NCBI RefSeq assembly: GCF_030687145.1
Contig: NZ_CP117460.1
Coordinates: 5,890,001 to 5,954,000, forward strand
From: Pseudomonas sp. FP1742
GTDB taxonomy: Bacteria > Pseudomonadota > Gammaproteobacteria > Pseudomonadales > Pseudomonadaceae
Reading direction: 5' to 3'
DNA length: 64,000 bases
Part shown: positions 62,886 to 64,000 of the stretch, in pieces
Layout: each line of letters begins with the position of its first letter
Numbering within the stretch: position 1 is the first letter of the stretch
Program-made: the position numbers and the translations under genes
Notes under the pieces: model-generated
What the model was told of the DNA's origin: nothing
Databases searched by the model: none
The model's input: only the letters and a program-made list of their open reading frames with translations

Positions 62886-63572
62886 TTACTTAGCAGCTTT
62901 TTTACGAGGCGCTGGTGCTTGTGGTTTCAGTTCTTCTTGGCGACCACCAATTACTTCGCCTTTGAAGATCCAAACCTTTACACCGATCACACCATAAGTG
63001 GTGTGAGCTTCGTAGTTGGCATAGTCGATGTCGGCACGCAGGGTGTGCAGAGGCACACGACCTTCGCGATACCATTCAGTACGTGCGATTTCAGCACCGC
63101 CGAGACGACCGCTCACTTGGATTTTGATGCCTTTGGCACCAATGCGCATGGCGTTCTGAACAGCGCGCTTCATAGCGCGACGGAACATTACGCGACGCTC
63201 CAGCTGCTGAGCTACGCTCTGCGCAACCAGCATACCGTCGAGCTCCGGCTTGCGGATCTCTTCGATATTGATGTGCACAGGCACACCCATTTGCTTGGTC
63301 AGGTCCTGACGCAGTTTCTCAACATCTTCACCCTTCTTCCCGATAACGATACCTGGACGAGCGGTGTGGATGGTGATACGTGCAGTCTGAGCCGGACGAT
63401 GGATATCGATACGGCTTACGGACGCGCTTTTTAGTTTGTCTTGGAGATACTCACGCACCTTCAGATCAGCGAACAAATAGTCCGCATAAGTCCGACCGTC
63501 TGCGTACCAGACGGAGGTGTGCTCCTTGACGATTCCCAGGCGAATGCCAATGGGATGTACTTTCTGACCCAT
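62886..63572 (-). CDS. rpsC: 30S ribosomal protein S3
   Basis: 228 aa from ATG 63572 ([43 protein letters not shown]). The KH domain '[21 protein letters not shown]' is clear. Forms part of the mRNA entry channel. Confidence 0.99.
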
Positions 63573-63585
63573 CTCTTCGACTCCG

Positions 63586-63918
63586 TTACTTGTCAGCAAC
63601 CTTGACAGTGATATGGCAAGACCGCTTGACGATGCGATCAGCACGGCCTTTGGCACGTGGCATGATGCGCTTCAGCGAACGCCCTTCGTTGACGAAAACG
63701 GTGCTGACCTTCAGGTCATCAACGTCTGCGCCTTCGTTATGCTCGGCGTTGGCTACGGCCGACTCCAGCACTTTCTTCATGATCTCGGCGGCTTTCTTAC
63801 TGCTGAAAGCCAACAGGTTGAGCGCTTCGCCCACCTTCTTCCCGCGGATCTGGTCGGCGACCAAGCGGGCTTTCTGGGCGGAGATTCGAGCGCCCGACAA
63901 CTTAGCGGCTACTTCCAT
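63586..63918 (-). CDS. rplV: 50S ribosomal protein L22
   Basis: 110 aa. '[92 protein letters not shown]' matches; the loop lines the exit tunnel. Confidence 0.99.
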
Positions 63919-63931
63919 CGTTCCTTACCCC

Positions 63932-64000
63932 TTAACGCTTGGCTTTCTTGTCTGCCACGTGCCCACGATATGTGCGGGTACCGGCAAACTCGCCCAGTTT
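63932..64000 (-). CDS. rpsS: 30S ribosomal protein S19, 3' end only
   Basis: The last 22 residues (KLGEFAGTRTYRGHVADKKAKR) are in the window; the start lies beyond position 64000. The C-terminal sequence and the position directly before rplV in the S10 operon order identify S19. Confidence 0.95.
   Translation of the reverse strand, partial: KLGEFAGTRTYRGHVADKKAKR

Overview
The window is a piece of chromosome from a Pseudomonas of the fluorescens group. The evidence is the GC-rich codon use, the order of the core genes (matching, from memory, the P. aeruginosa PA4042-PA4069 and PA4232-PA4259 blocks), and the many copies of the P. fluorescens-type REP palindrome (core GTGGGAGCGGGCTTGC). I see no prophage, insertion sequence, CRISPR array, tRNA or rRNA. 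No gene-free stretch exceeds 300 bases.

Layout. 1-2142: the 5' part of a YfaP-like secreted protein (minus) and a Fic AMP-transferase with a C-terminal winged helix, preceded by two identical-spaced 29-bp palindromes. 2143-5259: xseB-ispA-dxs (isoprenoid precursors). 5387-14182 (minus): nrdR-ribD-ribE-ribBA-ribH-nusB-thiL-pgpA, a periplasmic binding protein, then ribA, a small membrane protein and a BtuF-like binding protein. 14300-16365: YbaY lipoprotein, a methyltransferase and the CnoX/YbbN co-chaperone. 16858-20096: a zinc-responsive type cluster (histidine-rich ZrgA-like protein, ABC ATPase, FtsX-like permease, DUF3299). 20318-23003: oprG/ompW behind an Anr-type box, then two nucleotide-sugar enzymes. 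23258-33161: Lhr helicase, an MFS exporter, and a tightly overlapping DUF72-EEP-clsB-ybhN operon of membrane-lipid character. 33288-37003: a hydrolase-DUF3182 pair, and a GlxA-type regulator divergent from a cysteine hydrolase.

37255-43565 is the most unusual part. It is a co-directional set of YjfI (DUF2170), a PspA/IM30 protein, a rhomboid protease, a two-helix potassium channel with a cytoplasmic domain, YjfK (DUF2491), YjfL (DUF350), YjfM (DUF1190 lipoprotein) and a glutathionylspermidine-synthase-like ATP-grasp ligase (YjfC). Two CTCACGCGTGAG-type palindromes flank a candidate promoter in front of it. It looks like a membrane-stress module in which an ESCRT-III-like membrane-coating protein, an ion channel and an amide ligase work together. 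The biochemistry of this set is, as far as I know, largely undescribed.

43687-53059: an OsmC-YcaO fusion protein, ssb, a YajR-type MFS transporter, uvrA, a ferritin (usually called bfrA, but without the heme ligand) and katA. 53298-64000 (minus) is the S10/spc/alpha ribosomal protein cluster from rplQ back to rpsS (cut by the window end), with rpoA and secY. It is divided by two hairpin-plus-promoter units, one upstream of rpsM and one in the 209-bp gap between rpsN and rpsH.

Starts were chosen by family alignment from memory and by ribosome-binding sites. No database search was run.
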